Of a stretch of 64,000 bases of DNA, positions 28,334-36,674 are shown one piece after another. The stretch spans positions 62,001 through 126,000 of the forward strand of contig CAXMNC010000237.1 in the NCBI GenBank assembly GCA_964194625.1, written 5' to 3'. Numbering within the stretch: position 1 is the first letter of the stretch; every line of letters begins with the position of its first letter. The DNA is from SPGG2 sp964194625. Lineage in GTDB: Bacteria; Pseudomonadota; Gammaproteobacteria; Acidiferrobacterales; SPGG2. The position numbers were made by a program, and so were the translations under genes. The notes under the pieces are model-generated. The model worked only from the letters and a program-made list of their open reading frames with translations. It did no database searches and was not told where the DNA came from.

Positions 28334-29460
28334 TTTTCCATCAAGCCAATAAACCGATCAAAAATAGCGTTGATATCTTGTGGGCCAGGGCTCGCCTCTG
28401 GGTGACCCTGAAAAGAAAACGCCGGCCTATCCGTGTGGACTAAACCCTGAATGGAGTCATCGAACAGCGAGCGATGCGTTACTCGTAGCGTTTGCGGCAC
28501 ATCGGCACTATCGACCGCGAAACCGTGATTCTGGCTGGTGATTAGCACGCGGCCCGTATCCACTTCTAATACGGGGTGGTTCGCCCCATGATGGCCGAAC
28601 TTCATCTTTACGGTACGCGCGCCAGCCGCGAGTGCTAGTAGCTGATGGCCGAGGCAGATACCGAAGGTAGGGACACCCCGATCCATAAGCGTCTCGACTG
28701 ACTCAATGGCGTAGGTACACGGTTCGGGATCGCCCGGGCCGTTAGACAAAAACACGCCGTCAGGCTTGAGCACCAATACCTGTGCCGCGCTGGTCTTTGC
28801 CGGTACAACCGTGACCGCGCAGCCGCGGTCTGTCAGCATGCGCAGAATATTGCGTTTGATACCGAAGTCATAGGCAACTACACAAAATCGCGTCGCCGGT
28901 GGGCTGCGAAAGCCACGTCCAATCTGCCAACTGCCTTCAGTCCATTCATAGGATTTTTTTGTGCTCACAACTTGAGCCAGATCCATGCCTTTTAGTCCAG
29001 CAAACGATTGTGCTGCGCGTACGGCGGCGCGCTTGTTGATCCGGCGGGACTGGCCACCGGTAACGATACAACCATTTTGCGCGCCCTTTTCACGGAGCAA
29101 TCGTGTGAGTCGACGGGTGTCAACACCAGCAATGGCCACCACTTTTCGTTCGCGCAAGAATGCCGCCAACGATCGATCAACCCGCCAGTTGCTATGGATA
29201 GGCGGCAAATCTCTGATCACGAGCCCCGCTGCGAACACAGCGCCGGACTCCATATCCTCCGCGTTAGTGCCGGTGTTGCCGATATGGGGATACGTGAGGG
29301 TTACAATCTGCTTAGCGTAGGAAGGGTCTGTAAGAATCTCCTGATAGCCAGTCATGGCAGTGTTAAACACCACCTCGCCCACTGCTTGCCCGGGAATACC
29401 GATAGATATCCCCGTAAACAAAGAACCGTCTTCAAGCGCGAGCGTGGCCAGCTGTGTCAA
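28270..29460 (-). CDS. carA: Carbamoyl-phosphate synthase small (glutaminase) subunit
   Basis: Glutamine amidotransferase subunit that feeds ammonia to CarB. 396 residues with the class I triad: C269 in GICLGHQ, H353 and E355 in FQGHPEASPG. The family usually ends about residue 380; here residues 376-396 are a polar, basic tail encoded by the right arm and centre of the CAAG-heptad repeat. The extension is therefore probably an insertion product rather than a conserved domain. Upstream are a hairpin leader and dapB. Confidence 0.96.
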   Translation of the reverse strand: MTQLATLALEDGSLFTGISIGIPGQAVGEVVFNTAMTGYQEILTDPSYAKQIVTLTYPHIGNTGTNAEDMESGAVFAAGLVIRDLPPIHSNWRVDRSLAAFLRERKVVAIAGVDTRRLTRLLREKGAQNGCIVTGGQSRRINKRAAVRAAQSFAGLKGMDLAQVVSTKKSYEWTEGSWQIGRGFRSPPATRFCVVAYDFGIKRNILRMLTDRGCAVTVVPAKTSAAQVLVLKPDGVFLSNGPGDPEPCTYAIESVETLMDRGVPTFGICLGHQLLALAAGARTVKMKFGHHGANHPVLEVDTGRVLITSQNHGFAVDSADVPQTLRVTHRSLFDDSIQGLVHTDRPAFSFQGHPEASPGPQDINAIFDRFIGLMEKQLQVSRNKMQGSKERIAKNL

Positions 29461-29516
29461 CCGTTAATCTCCTCGGCCGCACGACACAAAGAAAGGGATC
29501 CCAAAGACAGATATAC

Positions 29517-29553
29517 AAAAGCGGAAGACGCGTTTTGCGGCTCCCGCTTTTTT
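29517..29553 (-). terminator. Hairpin between dapB and carA
   Basis: On the plus strand AAAAGCGG (29517-29524) pairs with CCGCTTTT (29544-29551), with an inner loop containing further G+C-rich sequence. On the minus strand the stem ends in TTTT, followed by about 50 bases to the carA start. It may terminate dapB transcripts or act as a carA leader attenuator; the sequence cannot decide. Confidence 0.55.
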
Positions 29554-29618
29554 AGCATGCGTAAACGCCAGGCATAGTCTTGGTTGGCCGAGAATCTTAC
29601 GTAACCGGTCGCCCAAAA

Positions 29619-30416
29619 TCAACGAAAGCCGAGCACGTCCTGCATATCGAATAAACCTTTGTCGTGATTGCGCAGCCAACGCACCGCTCGTAGGGCACCT
29701 TTAGCGAACGTCATTCGACTCTGCGCCCGGTGTGAGATCTCGACCCGCTCAGTGTCATCTGCGAATAAAACGGTATGCTCGCCCACGATTTCGCCAGCCC
29801 GCATGGTCAGGAACCCAATCTGGTCGCGCGGACGTTCGCCGGTAATGCCCTGCCGGCCATAGACGGCACATTCCTGCAGATCGCGCCCGAGCGCACTCGC
29901 CAGCACCTCACCCATGCGGATCGCCGTTCCCGATGGGGCGTCTTTCTTATGTCGGTGGTGCGCCTCGATCACCTCAATATCCACGCCATCACCGAGCGTG
30001 CGAGCGGCGATATCCAGCAGCCGAAAACAAAGATTGACGCCCACACTCATATTAGGGGCAAGCACGATGGCTATGTCAGATGCGGCGTCGACGATTCGCT
30101 GGCGCTGGGGCTCATCGAAACCGGTGGTGCCGATTACCATACATTTTCCGGCTTGGCGGCAATAATCTATGTAGCTCAGTGTGGCGTCGGGATAAGAAAA
30201 ATCTATTAAGACCTCAAAGTCTCCGTCGCTCGCGGTAATGCTCACCGGTACGTCAAGACGCCCGACCCCCGCCAGCTCACCGGCATCAACTCCGACCGCA
30301 TTGCTATCCGGACGCTCAAATGCGGCGCTGATTTGGATGTCTTGGGCTTGCACCGCAGCTGCGATAACACTGCGACCCATTCTACCGGCGGCACCGGTAA
30401 CCGCGGCCTTGATCAT
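29619..30416 (-). CDS. dapB: 4-hydroxy-tetrahydrodipicolinate reductase
   Basis: NAD(P)H-dependent reductase of lysine and diaminopimelate synthesis. 265 residues. The Rossmann loop GAAGRMGRS is at about 8-16, and the substrate motif EAHHRHKKDAPSGTA at about 153-167 holds the catalytic His and Lys. It sits between dnaJ and carA, the order found in Pseudomonas-like genomes. Confidence 0.97.
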   Translation of the reverse strand: MIKAAVTGAAGRMGRSVIAAAVQAQDIQISAAFERPDSNAVGVDAGELAGVGRLDVPVSITASDGDFEVLIDFSYPDATLSYIDYCRQAGKCMVIGTTGFDEPQRQRIVDAASDIAIVLAPNMSVGVNLCFRLLDIAARTLGDGVDIEVIEAHHRHKKDAPSGTAIRMGEVLASALGRDLQECAVYGRQGITGERPRDQIGFLTMRAGEIVGEHTVLFADDTERVEISHRAQSRMTFAKGALRAVRWLRNHDKGLFDMQDVLGFR

Positions 30417-30462
30417 ACGTCCCCTCGACGGTTGGTTTTGTGCACGAGGATAAATGATTTAC

Positions 30463-30487
30463 GGTGGCCACGCTAATTCGGGCCACC
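30463..30487. other. Dyad in the dnaJ-dapB gap
   Basis: GGTGGCC (30463-30469) and GGCCACC (30481-30487) form a perfect 7-base inverted repeat with an 11-base spacer, 19 bases after the dnaJ stop. There is no T run on the minus strand, so it is not a clear terminator. It may be an mRNA 3'-end stabiliser. Confidence 0.4.
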
Positions 30488-30505
30488 CCGCCTGCGGAAG
30501 CTAGA

Positions 30506-31633
30506 CTATTTACTCAAGAACGTCCTGATTTTGCTAAGCCAGGATTCCTCGCGTGGATTATGGCGACTACCACCGCGCCGCATTAGGGTATCAAATTCAC
30601 GCAGAAGTACCTTTTGCTTATCCGTCAACTTAACCGGAGTTTCGATGCTCACGCGACAATAGAGATCGCCAACATGCTTGCTACGGACGCTCTTTACCCC
30701 TTTGCCCCGCAGTCGAAACAGGCGCTCGGTTTGCGTCTCGGCGAGAATCTTGAGACTGGCTCGACCATCCAGGGTTGGGATTTCTAGCTCACCCCCAAGG
30801 GTTGCAGTAACGAAGCTCACCGGCATCTCGCAATACAAATCGTCACCATCGCGTTTGAAGATCTCATGCGGCTTGACGCGGACCTCGACATAGAGATCGC
30901 CTGGCAGCCCGTTGTGTTCGCCAGCCTCGCCTTCGCCCGCTAACCGAATTTGATCACCCTCATCAACGCCGGCTGGAACCTTAACCGACAGTGTCTTCGT
31001 ATGTTTGACACGACCTTGCCCGCGGCACTCGCTACAGGGTTGCGCAATGACCTTGCCGGTGCCGCGACAGTTGGGACAGGTCTGTTGGATCGAGAAGAAT
31101 CCTTGCTGCATGCGCACTTGACCATGACCGCCACAAGTGGAGCAGGCCTCGGGTGAAGTGCCCGCCTTGGCGCCGGTGCCATGACAGGTTTCGCACCTAT
31201 CTAAAGCGGGGATCCGAATTTTGACAGTGGCGCCATTCACCGCTTGCTCCAAGGTTAACGCTAGGCTATAGCGCAGATCAGCGCCACGACGGACGCTAGA
31301 ACCAGCACGTCGACTGGAACCAAAGATGTCGCCAAAGACATCACCAAAGATGTCGGCGAAGTTGCCCGCACCAGCCGTCCCGTGAAACCCACCGGCGCCC
31401 ATGGACGGATCGATACCCGCATGACCGAACTGATCATAGGCGGCACGTTTCTGGGGATCGGTTAGGATCTCGTGGGCCTGATTGACCTCTTTGAACTTGG
31501 CCTCGGCATCTTTGTCACCGGAACTGCGGTCAGGGTGATGCTTCATCGCCAACCGACGATAGGCCTTTTTGACCTCAGCTTCTGAGGCGTTTCTAGGTAC
31601 GCCTAAGACTTCGTAGTAGTCCCGCTGTGGCAT
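30506..31633 (-). CDS. dnaJ: Chaperone DnaJ (Hsp40)
   Basis: Co-chaperone that delivers clients to DnaK and stimulates its ATPase. 375 residues: J domain with HPD at 33-35, a Gly/Phe-rich linker (about 70-115), four CxxCxGxG-type zinc repeats (about 145-205) and the beta-rich C-terminal substrate domains. It is 128 bases downstream of dnaK, with no sigma32-like promoter of its own visible, so it probably depends on the upstream heat-shock promoters. Confidence 0.97.
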   Translation of the reverse strand: MPQRDYYEVLGVPRNASEAEVKKAYRRLAMKHHPDRSSGDKDAEAKFKEVNQAHEILTDPQKRAAYDQFGHAGIDPSMGAGGFHGTAGAGNFADIFGDVFGDIFGSSRRAGSSVRRGADLRYSLALTLEQAVNGATVKIRIPALDRCETCHGTGAKAGTSPEACSTCGGHGQVRMQQGFFSIQQTCPNCRGTGKVIAQPCSECRGQGRVKHTKTLSVKVPAGVDEGDQIRLAGEGEAGEHNGLPGDLYVEVRVKPHEIFKRDGDDLYCEMPVSFVTATLGGELEIPTLDGRASLKILAETQTERLFRLRGKGVKSVRSKHVGDLYCRVSIETPVKLTDKQKVLLREFDTLMRRGGSRHNPREESWLSKIRTFLSK

Positions 31634-31761
31634 GGTATTAATTGCATGCGAAAAACAAGCGACGGCATCGATCTAGAGCAGATCGTGCCGCACGAAATGT
31701 AGCAACGCGCTTCGGGCGCGGCAAAGCGAATGCAAACGACGCACCACACCACCGACCGGAA

Positions 31762-33696
31762 TTACTTCTTGGCTTTATCGTCCTTTACTTCCTCAAATTC
31801 CGCATCGACGACATTGTCATCCTTTGATTCGCCGCTGCTCGTTTCGGCCTCGGCACTCGCAGTGGCCTCTGCTTCACTGGCTTGTGCGTACATTTGCTCG
31901 GCCATTTTATGGCTGGCCTCGCCTAGCGCCTGAGTTTTCTGCTCGATAGCGGCTTTGTCATCGTCCTTCACCACCGATTCAAGGTCCTTGATAGCGGATT
32001 CGATCTTTTCCTTTTCGTCAGCATCCAGCTTATCACCCATCTCACTCATAGACTTTCGCACACCATGAATCATGGCGTCTGCCTGATTGCGCGCTTCTAC
32101 CAACTCCCGTGCCTTCTCATCTTCCTCGGCATGGACCTCAGCATCATTGACCATTTGTTCGATCTCGGCATCGCTTAACCCAGAGCTCGACTTGATCGCG
32201 ATCTTGTTCTCCTTGCCGGTAGCCCTGTCCTTGGCCGACACGTGTAGGATGCCGTTCGCATCGAGATCAAACGTCACTTCGATTTGCGGCAACCCACGCG
32301 GCGCAAACGGAATCTCGGTTAAATCAAACTTACCCAATGATTTGTTACCGGCCGCCATTTCACGCTCACCCTGCAAGACATGTACGGTGACCGCGGTCTG
32401 ATTGTCTTCCGCCGTCGAAAAAGTCTGATTGGCTTTGGTCGGGATGGTCGTATTTTTTTGGATCAACTTGGTCATGACGCCACCCAGTGTCTCGATGCCC
32501 AACGAAAGCGGTGTCACATCCAACAATAGTACGTCCTTCACATCGCCACCGAGCACACCACCTTGTATGGCAGCTCCCACTGCCACGGCCTCATCCGGAT
32601 TCACGTCCTTACGCGGCTCTTTGCCAAAGAAATCCTTTACCACCTCTTGAACCTTGGGCATTCGGATCTGCCCACCGACTAGGATCACGTCATCAATTTC
32701 ACTCGCCTTAAGCCCGGCATCCTTAAGTGCAATCTTGCAGGGTTCAATCGTACGCACGATCAAATCTTCCACTAATGCCTCCAGCTTGGCGCGCGTGACC
32801 TTTATATTCAGATGTTTAGGCCCACTGGCGTCGGCGGTTACATAGGGTAGGTTAACCTCTGTTTGCTGCGCCGATGACAACTCGATCTTAGCCTTTTCGG
32901 CCGCATCCTTCAGGCGCTGAAGCGCTAACGGATCGTTTTGTAAATCGATACCATTGTCTTTCTTAAACTCATCTACAAGATAGTCGATTAGGTGCCGATC
33001 GAAATCTTCACCACCAAGAAAAGTGTCGCCGTTCGTAGATAGCACCTCGAACTGATGCTCGCCATCCACGTTGGCAATTTCGATTATAGAGATATCAAAT
33101 GTGCCGCCGCCCAAGTCATACACCGCTATCTTGCGATCGCCCTCTTTCTTATCCATACCAAAGGCAAGCGCAGCCGCTGTCGGCTCATTAATAATGCGTT
33201 TGACGTCGAGTCCAGCAATGCGTCCTGCATCCTTAGTCGCCTGGCGCTGTGAATCATTGAAGTAGGCGGGCACGGTGATAACCGCTTCTTTGACTTCCTC
33301 GCCCAGATAATCTTCAGCCGCTTTCTTCATCTTCTGTAAGACGCGGGCCGAGATTTCAGGAGGCGCCATTTGCTGACCTTTTGTTTCGACCCAGACATCC
33401 CCGTTCTTGGCCTTTACGATCTTGTAGGGCATTAGCTTGATATCCCGCTGAACAACATCCTCATCGTAACGGCGCCCGATGAGTCGCTTGGCCGCAAATA
33501 TCGTGTTATGGGGATTGGTAATGGCCTGCCGTTTCGCAGGCGCACCGACGACGACTTCGTTGTCATCAGTGAACGCGACAATCGATGGAGTAGTACGATC
33601 GCCCTCGCTGTTCTCGATCACGCGGGCCTTGCTCCCCTCCATGATCGCCACACAGGAGTTAGTCGTCCCCAAGTCGATGCCAATAATTTTTGCCAT
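31762..33696 (-). CDS. dnaK: Chaperone DnaK (Hsp70)
   Basis: ATP-dependent Hsp70. 644 residues from the ATG at 33696, giving the canonical MAKIIGIDLGTTNSC opening. The phosphate loops (AVYDLGGGTFD near 192-202), the VGG signature near 337, the linker DVLLLDVTPLSLG and the C-terminal EEV-containing lid follow. An in-frame Met eleven residues upstream is not conserved. A sigma32 promoter lies directly upstream. Confidence 0.98.
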   Translation of the reverse strand: MAKIIGIDLGTTNSCVAIMEGSKARVIENSEGDRTTPSIVAFTDDNEVVVGAPAKRQAITNPHNTIFAAKRLIGRRYDEDVVQRDIKLMPYKIVKAKNGDVWVETKGQQMAPPEISARVLQKMKKAAEDYLGEEVKEAVITVPAYFNDSQRQATKDAGRIAGLDVKRIINEPTAAALAFGMDKKEGDRKIAVYDLGGGTFDISIIEIANVDGEHQFEVLSTNGDTFLGGEDFDRHLIDYLVDEFKKDNGIDLQNDPLALQRLKDAAEKAKIELSSAQQTEVNLPYVTADASGPKHLNIKVTRAKLEALVEDLIVRTIEPCKIALKDAGLKASEIDDVILVGGQIRMPKVQEVVKDFFGKEPRKDVNPDEAVAVGAAIQGGVLGGDVKDVLLLDVTPLSLGIETLGGVMTKLIQKNTTIPTKANQTFSTAEDNQTAVTVHVLQGEREMAAGNKSLGKFDLTEIPFAPRGLPQIEVTFDLDANGILHVSAKDRATGKENKIAIKSSSGLSDAEIEQMVNDAEVHAEEDEKARELVEARNQADAMIHGVRKSMSEMGDKLDADEKEKIESAIKDLESVVKDDDKAAIEQKTQALGEASHKMAEQMYAQASEAEATASAEAETSSGESKDDNVVDAEFEEVKDDKAKK

Positions 33697-33751
33697 GTTC
33701 GTTTCCTCTACAAGTTCACACCCTACCAATCACCCACGAGTTATGGGGATG

Positions 33752-33779
33752 AAATGGGGCCCATTCGGATTATTTCAAG
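33752..33779 (-). promoter_or_regulatory. Sigma32 heat-shock promoter of dnaK
   Basis: On the minus strand CTTGAA (33774-33779) and CCCCATTT (33752-33759) are separated by 14 bases, a full match to the sigma32 consensus CTTGAA-N13-15-CCCCATNT. The -35 element overlaps the grpE stop codon. It allows dnaK-dnaJ transcription independent of grpE. Confidence 0.8.
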
Positions 33780-34419
33780 TGGCCCCGCCCAAGCCCTCTG
33801 CCTCGCGCGCCTTAGCCACCAACACCATGGCTGGGCGTAGCAGGCGATCGTGCAGCAGGTAGCCTTTCTGCACCACCTGGATCACATAGCCAGGGGCAAT
33901 CTCGTCACTCTCCACCATACTCATGGCCTGGTGTTTTTCCGGGTCAAATTTTTCGCCCTGGGGGTCGATTACCGCCAGGGAGAACTTCTGGAATACGCTA
34001 TCCAGCAATTTGAGCGTGAGATCCAACCCCTCGTGCATCTGCTCAAGGGCTGTCTGGTTCTGTTGTTGGATATCGACGGTACGCGCCAGTTCGAGACTGT
34101 CGCAAACTGCCAGTAGTTCAGCTGCAAATCGCTCAATACCGTACTTGCGCGCGTTGGCGACCTCGACCTGAGCTCGACGCTGGACATTTTCTGCCTCTGC
34201 TTTGGCTCTTAGAAATTTATCGAGGTCCTCTGCCGCTTTTGCGCCCGCCGCTTCGAGTTCGGCCTGCAGCCGGCTAATAATATCAGCGTCAGACGGGGTA
34301 TCGGTTTTGGGGCCCACGTCGGCTTGCGGCCCAGCCTTCGCATCTGGTCGGGCCTGTTTCTTTGGCTTTGCGGTCTTGGGAACTACCGGCGTGTCCCCTG
34401 GTCGCTTTTTCCGGCTCAT
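33775..34419 (-). CDS. grpE: Nucleotide exchange factor GrpE
   Basis: Releases ADP from DnaK. 214 residues: a Lys/Pro/Ala-rich disordered N-terminus (about 1-45), a long coiled-coil helix (about 47-110), and the C-terminal beta domain with the typical GEKFDPEKHQAMSMV and GYLLHDRLLRPAMV motifs. ATG at 34419 with a strong GGAGG ribosome site. It is preceded by a consensus sigma32 promoter. Confidence 0.96.
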   Translation of the reverse strand: MSRKKRPGDTPVVPKTAKPKKQARPDAKAGPQADVGPKTDTPSDADIISRLQAELEAAGAKAAEDLDKFLRAKAEAENVQRRAQVEVANARKYGIERFAAELLAVCDSLELARTVDIQQQNQTALEQMHEGLDLTLKLLDSVFQKFSLAVIDPQGEKFDPEKHQAMSMVESDEIAPGYVIQVVQKGYLLHDRLLRPAMVLVAKAREAEGLGGAT

Positions 34420-34455
34420 ACAACCCTACCCCTCCTCCAAGGACAGAAGTATTTT

Positions 34456-34483
34456 ATATGGGGGCGGGCCTGTGGTTTTCAAG
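34456..34483 (-). promoter_or_regulatory. Sigma32 heat-shock promoter of grpE
   Basis: On the minus strand CTTGAA (34478-34483), 14 bases, then CCCCATAT (34456-34463): a full consensus match with the same spacer length as the dnaK promoter. The predicted start is about 30 bases upstream of the grpE ATG. A hairpin CGCATCG-CATT-CGATGCG lies just upstream (34494-34511), after the hrcA stop. Confidence 0.82.
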
Positions 34484-34493
34484 CATCGCCGCG

Positions 34494-34511
34494 CATCGCA
34501 TTCGATGCGAG
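34494..34511 (-). terminator. Hairpin after hrcA
   Basis: A perfect 7-base stem (CGCATCG / CGATGCG) with the 4-base loop CATT lies about 20 bases beyond the hrcA stop codon and just ahead of the grpE sigma32 promoter. There is no T tract, so it is more likely an attenuating or mRNA-processing hairpin than an intrinsic terminator. Confidence 0.4.
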
Positions 34512-34531
34512 GGCGCAACAGAATTTAGGGC

Positions 34532-35575
34532 TCAACGCCCAATGGAGGACAACGCACCACCCAACAGCTTGGCGGTCACATCGACAAAAGGAATAATGTG
34601 TTCGTAGGGCATGCGGGTTGGCCCGATTACGCCGAGAGTTCCTACTACCTGCCCATCAACCACATACGGCGCCACCACCACACTACAGTCTTTGAGTGCC
34701 TCGTAACCGGACTCGCGACCAATAAAAATCTTGACCCCGCCGGCGCGCATGCTCCGATCCAGCAGGTGCAGTAGATCGCGTTTAGCGGTAAAGGCATCGA
34801 ACAGCTTGCGCAGCTTTTGAATATCGCCAAGCTCGGGAAAATCCATAAGATTAGATTCGCCACTCACTAGCAGATCATCGCCCTCATCAGCTGGCTCAAC
34901 AAACATTTTACGAGTCATCTCGAGTGCCAACTCCATCATGCGCTGCATTTCTTTAGTGGTCCTTTGCATATCTGCTAGGAGCATGCGCTTGACCTCACTA
35001 ATAGCAACACCACCATACTTGTCATTGAAGTAATTGGCGGCTTGTACGAGTTCGGCCGCCGAGTAACCTCGCTCTGTGTCTATGATCCGGTTTTGGACTT
35101 GCCCGTCTTCCGTAACCAGAATGACGAGGACGCGGCAACCTGAAAGACCAACAAAATCGAGTTGACGGAAAACCAGCTGCTCTTCTCGTCGTGGCACCAC
35201 AACAAGGCCCGCCAGTTTCGTCACCTCAGACAATAGATGGGACGTAGTCTCCACCAGCTTTTGGGGGTCGGTGCCAGTCATGAACTCGTCCTCGACCTTG
35301 CGAATTTTTTCAGCGTTTAGTGGCTGCACCGTCAGCAGGCTATCGATAAACACTCGGTAACCGAGTTGAGTTGGAATGCGTCCCGCCGAGGTATGGGGCG
35401 ACTTCACCAGTCCCATGTCTTCGAGGTCGGCCATCACATTGCGGATCGTGGCGGGGCTAAGGTCAAGCCCTGACTGTTTCGCCAACATCCGCGAGCCCAA
35501 GGGATGTCCCTCGGCGATATAGCGCTCTACCAGGGTCTTGAGCAAGGATTCAGCGCGTCTGAGTGAGTCCGGCAT
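34532..35575 (-). CDS. hrcA: Heat-inducible transcription repressor HrcA
   Basis: Repressor of heat-shock genes that binds CIRCE operators and needs GroEL for activity. 347 residues: N-terminal winged helix with the family motif SPATIRNVMADLEDMGLV (about 35-52) and SAGRIPT (about 58-64), then the GAF-like dimer domain. It is the first gene of hrcA-grpE-dnaK-dnaJ, with a CIRCE element 26 bases upstream, so it is autoregulated. Confidence 0.97.
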   Translation of the reverse strand: MPDSLRRAESLLKTLVERYIAEGHPLGSRMLAKQSGLDLSPATIRNVMADLEDMGLVKSPHTSAGRIPTQLGYRVFIDSLLTVQPLNAEKIRKVEDEFMTGTDPQKLVETTSHLLSEVTKLAGLVVVPRREEQLVFRQLDFVGLSGCRVLVILVTEDGQVQNRIIDTERGYSAAELVQAANYFNDKYGGVAISEVKRMLLADMQRTTKEMQRMMELALEMTRKMFVEPADEGDDLLVSGESNLMDFPELGDIQKLRKLFDAFTAKRDLLHLLDRSMRAGGVKIFIGRESGYEALKDCSVVVAPYVVDGQVVGTLGVIGPTRMPYEHIIPFVDVTAKLLGGALSSIGR

Positions 35576-35600
35576 CTCGGTCTACGTTGCCTTTTCAGGA

Positions 35601-35627
35601 TTAGCACTCTAGGCGATCGAGTGCCAA
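35601..35627. promoter_or_regulatory. CIRCE operator (HrcA binding site)
   Basis: TTAGCACTC (35601-35609), 9-base spacer, GAGTGCCAA (35619-35627). This matches the CIRCE consensus TTAGCACTC-N9-GAGTGCTAA at all but one position. It lies 26 bases upstream of the hrcA ATG and overlaps its putative promoter. Confidence 0.93.
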
Positions 35628-35634
35628 ATCTCAA
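35606..35634 (-). promoter_or_regulatory. Sigma70-type promoter of hrcA overlapping CIRCE
   Basis: Reading the minus strand, TTGAGA (35629-35634), 17 bases, TAGAGT (35606-35611). Both boxes sit within or against the CIRCE arms, so HrcA binding would block RNA polymerase. Confidence 0.6.
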
Positions 35635-35783
35635 GCTGAGGGGCGCCCCAGGTCTTGGCCCGATACTTGAATCGAATCATTAGCCACTCAAGGGCGTCTC
35701 GCGTGCGCAGCGCACGCATTGGGTCCATGGTTAGGGCTGATTGGCGCTATTAGCGACCCATGTTAGTTTAGCGTCGAGTCATC

Positions 35784-36674
35784 ATGAGATCGCCCATGGG
35801 CACGGACATCAAAACTATCGGCTTGTTCGGAAAATACGGCAGTAGGGCAAGTGGCGGTGAGATAACCCGGCTTTGCGAATTTCTACAAGGCCGAAAATTC
35901 GATGTTCTGCTCGATGAGGCCACGGCGAAGCTCGTCGACAAACCTGCCCCCAATAGTCTGCCAATTGTGGATATCGGTAAACAAATCGACCTCGCAATCG
36001 TTATTGGCGGTGATGGCACGCTGCTAAATGTGGCGCGAAATCTTGCCGATTGGCAGGTACCGCTGATCGGTGTAAATCTGGGTCGACTGGGCTTTCTCAC
36101 CGACATTCCCGCGGAGAACATGCTCCCCGACATCGGCAGAATGTTGGATGGTGACTACGAGACGGAGCAACGTTTCATGCTTTCGGCCACGATCCAACGG
36201 CAGGGCAAGATCGTGCACAGTTCGAACGCGTTCAACGACGTTATCGTCAACAAGAGTCAGCTAGCACGCTTGATCGAGTTTGAGACCTATCTCGATGGTG
36301 AATTCGTAAATGGGATGGCGGCCGACGGTATTATCATTGCAACCCCGACCGGTTCTACTGCCTATGCCCTATCTGCTGGTGGGCCGCTTTTGCACCCGAC
36401 GCTCCCAGCGATAGTGTTGGTACCTATCTGCCCGCACACGCTTAGCGATCGACCCATCGTGGTAAACAGCGACAGTGTGGTTGAGATTGTAATGACCCGC
36501 ACAAAAGATCAGCGCGCCCATGTAACATTGGATGGACAGTTAAACTATCCGCTGCAAGACGAAGACCGCATATCGGTTCGTCGCGCCCAGCACTCTATTT
36601 GTCTGTGGCACCCCAGCGGACGCAATCATTATGATGTATTGCGAACGAAACTCCACTGGGGCGGTAAGCTCTGA
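35784..36674 (+). CDS. nadK: NAD kinase
   Basis: Phosphorylates NAD to NADP. 296 residues with GGDGT at 75-79, the NDVIVNK region (about 152-158) that stands in for the usual NE motif, and the glycine-rich ATPTGSTAYALSAGGP (about 187-202). ATGs at 35784 and 35796 are both possible starts. It is divergent from hrcA across 208 bases and directly abuts recN, a conserved nadK-recN pair. Confidence 0.96.
   Translation: MRSPMGTDIKTIGLFGKYGSRASGGEITRLCEFLQGRKFDVLLDEATAKLVDKPAPNSLPIVDIGKQIDLAIVIGGDGTLLNVARNLADWQVPLIGVNLGRLGFLTDIPAENMLPDIGRMLDGDYETEQRFMLSATIQRQGKIVHSSNAFNDVIVNKSQLARLIEFETYLDGEFVNGMAADGIIIATPTGSTAYALSAGGPLLHPTLPAIVLVPICPHTLSDRPIVVNSDSVVEIVMTRTKDQRAHVTLDGQLNYPLQDEDRISVRRAQHSICLWHPSGRNHYDVLRTKLHWGGKL

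Noticed and set aside
28225..28443. Short open frames on the plus strand across the carA-carB junction
   Set aside because: They run against carA, are low-complexity because of the CAAG repeat, and have no ribosome site or similarity.
29008..29577. A 189-residue plus-strand open frame opposite carA
   Set aside because: It is a shadow of the highly conserved carA coding strand; no known protein features.
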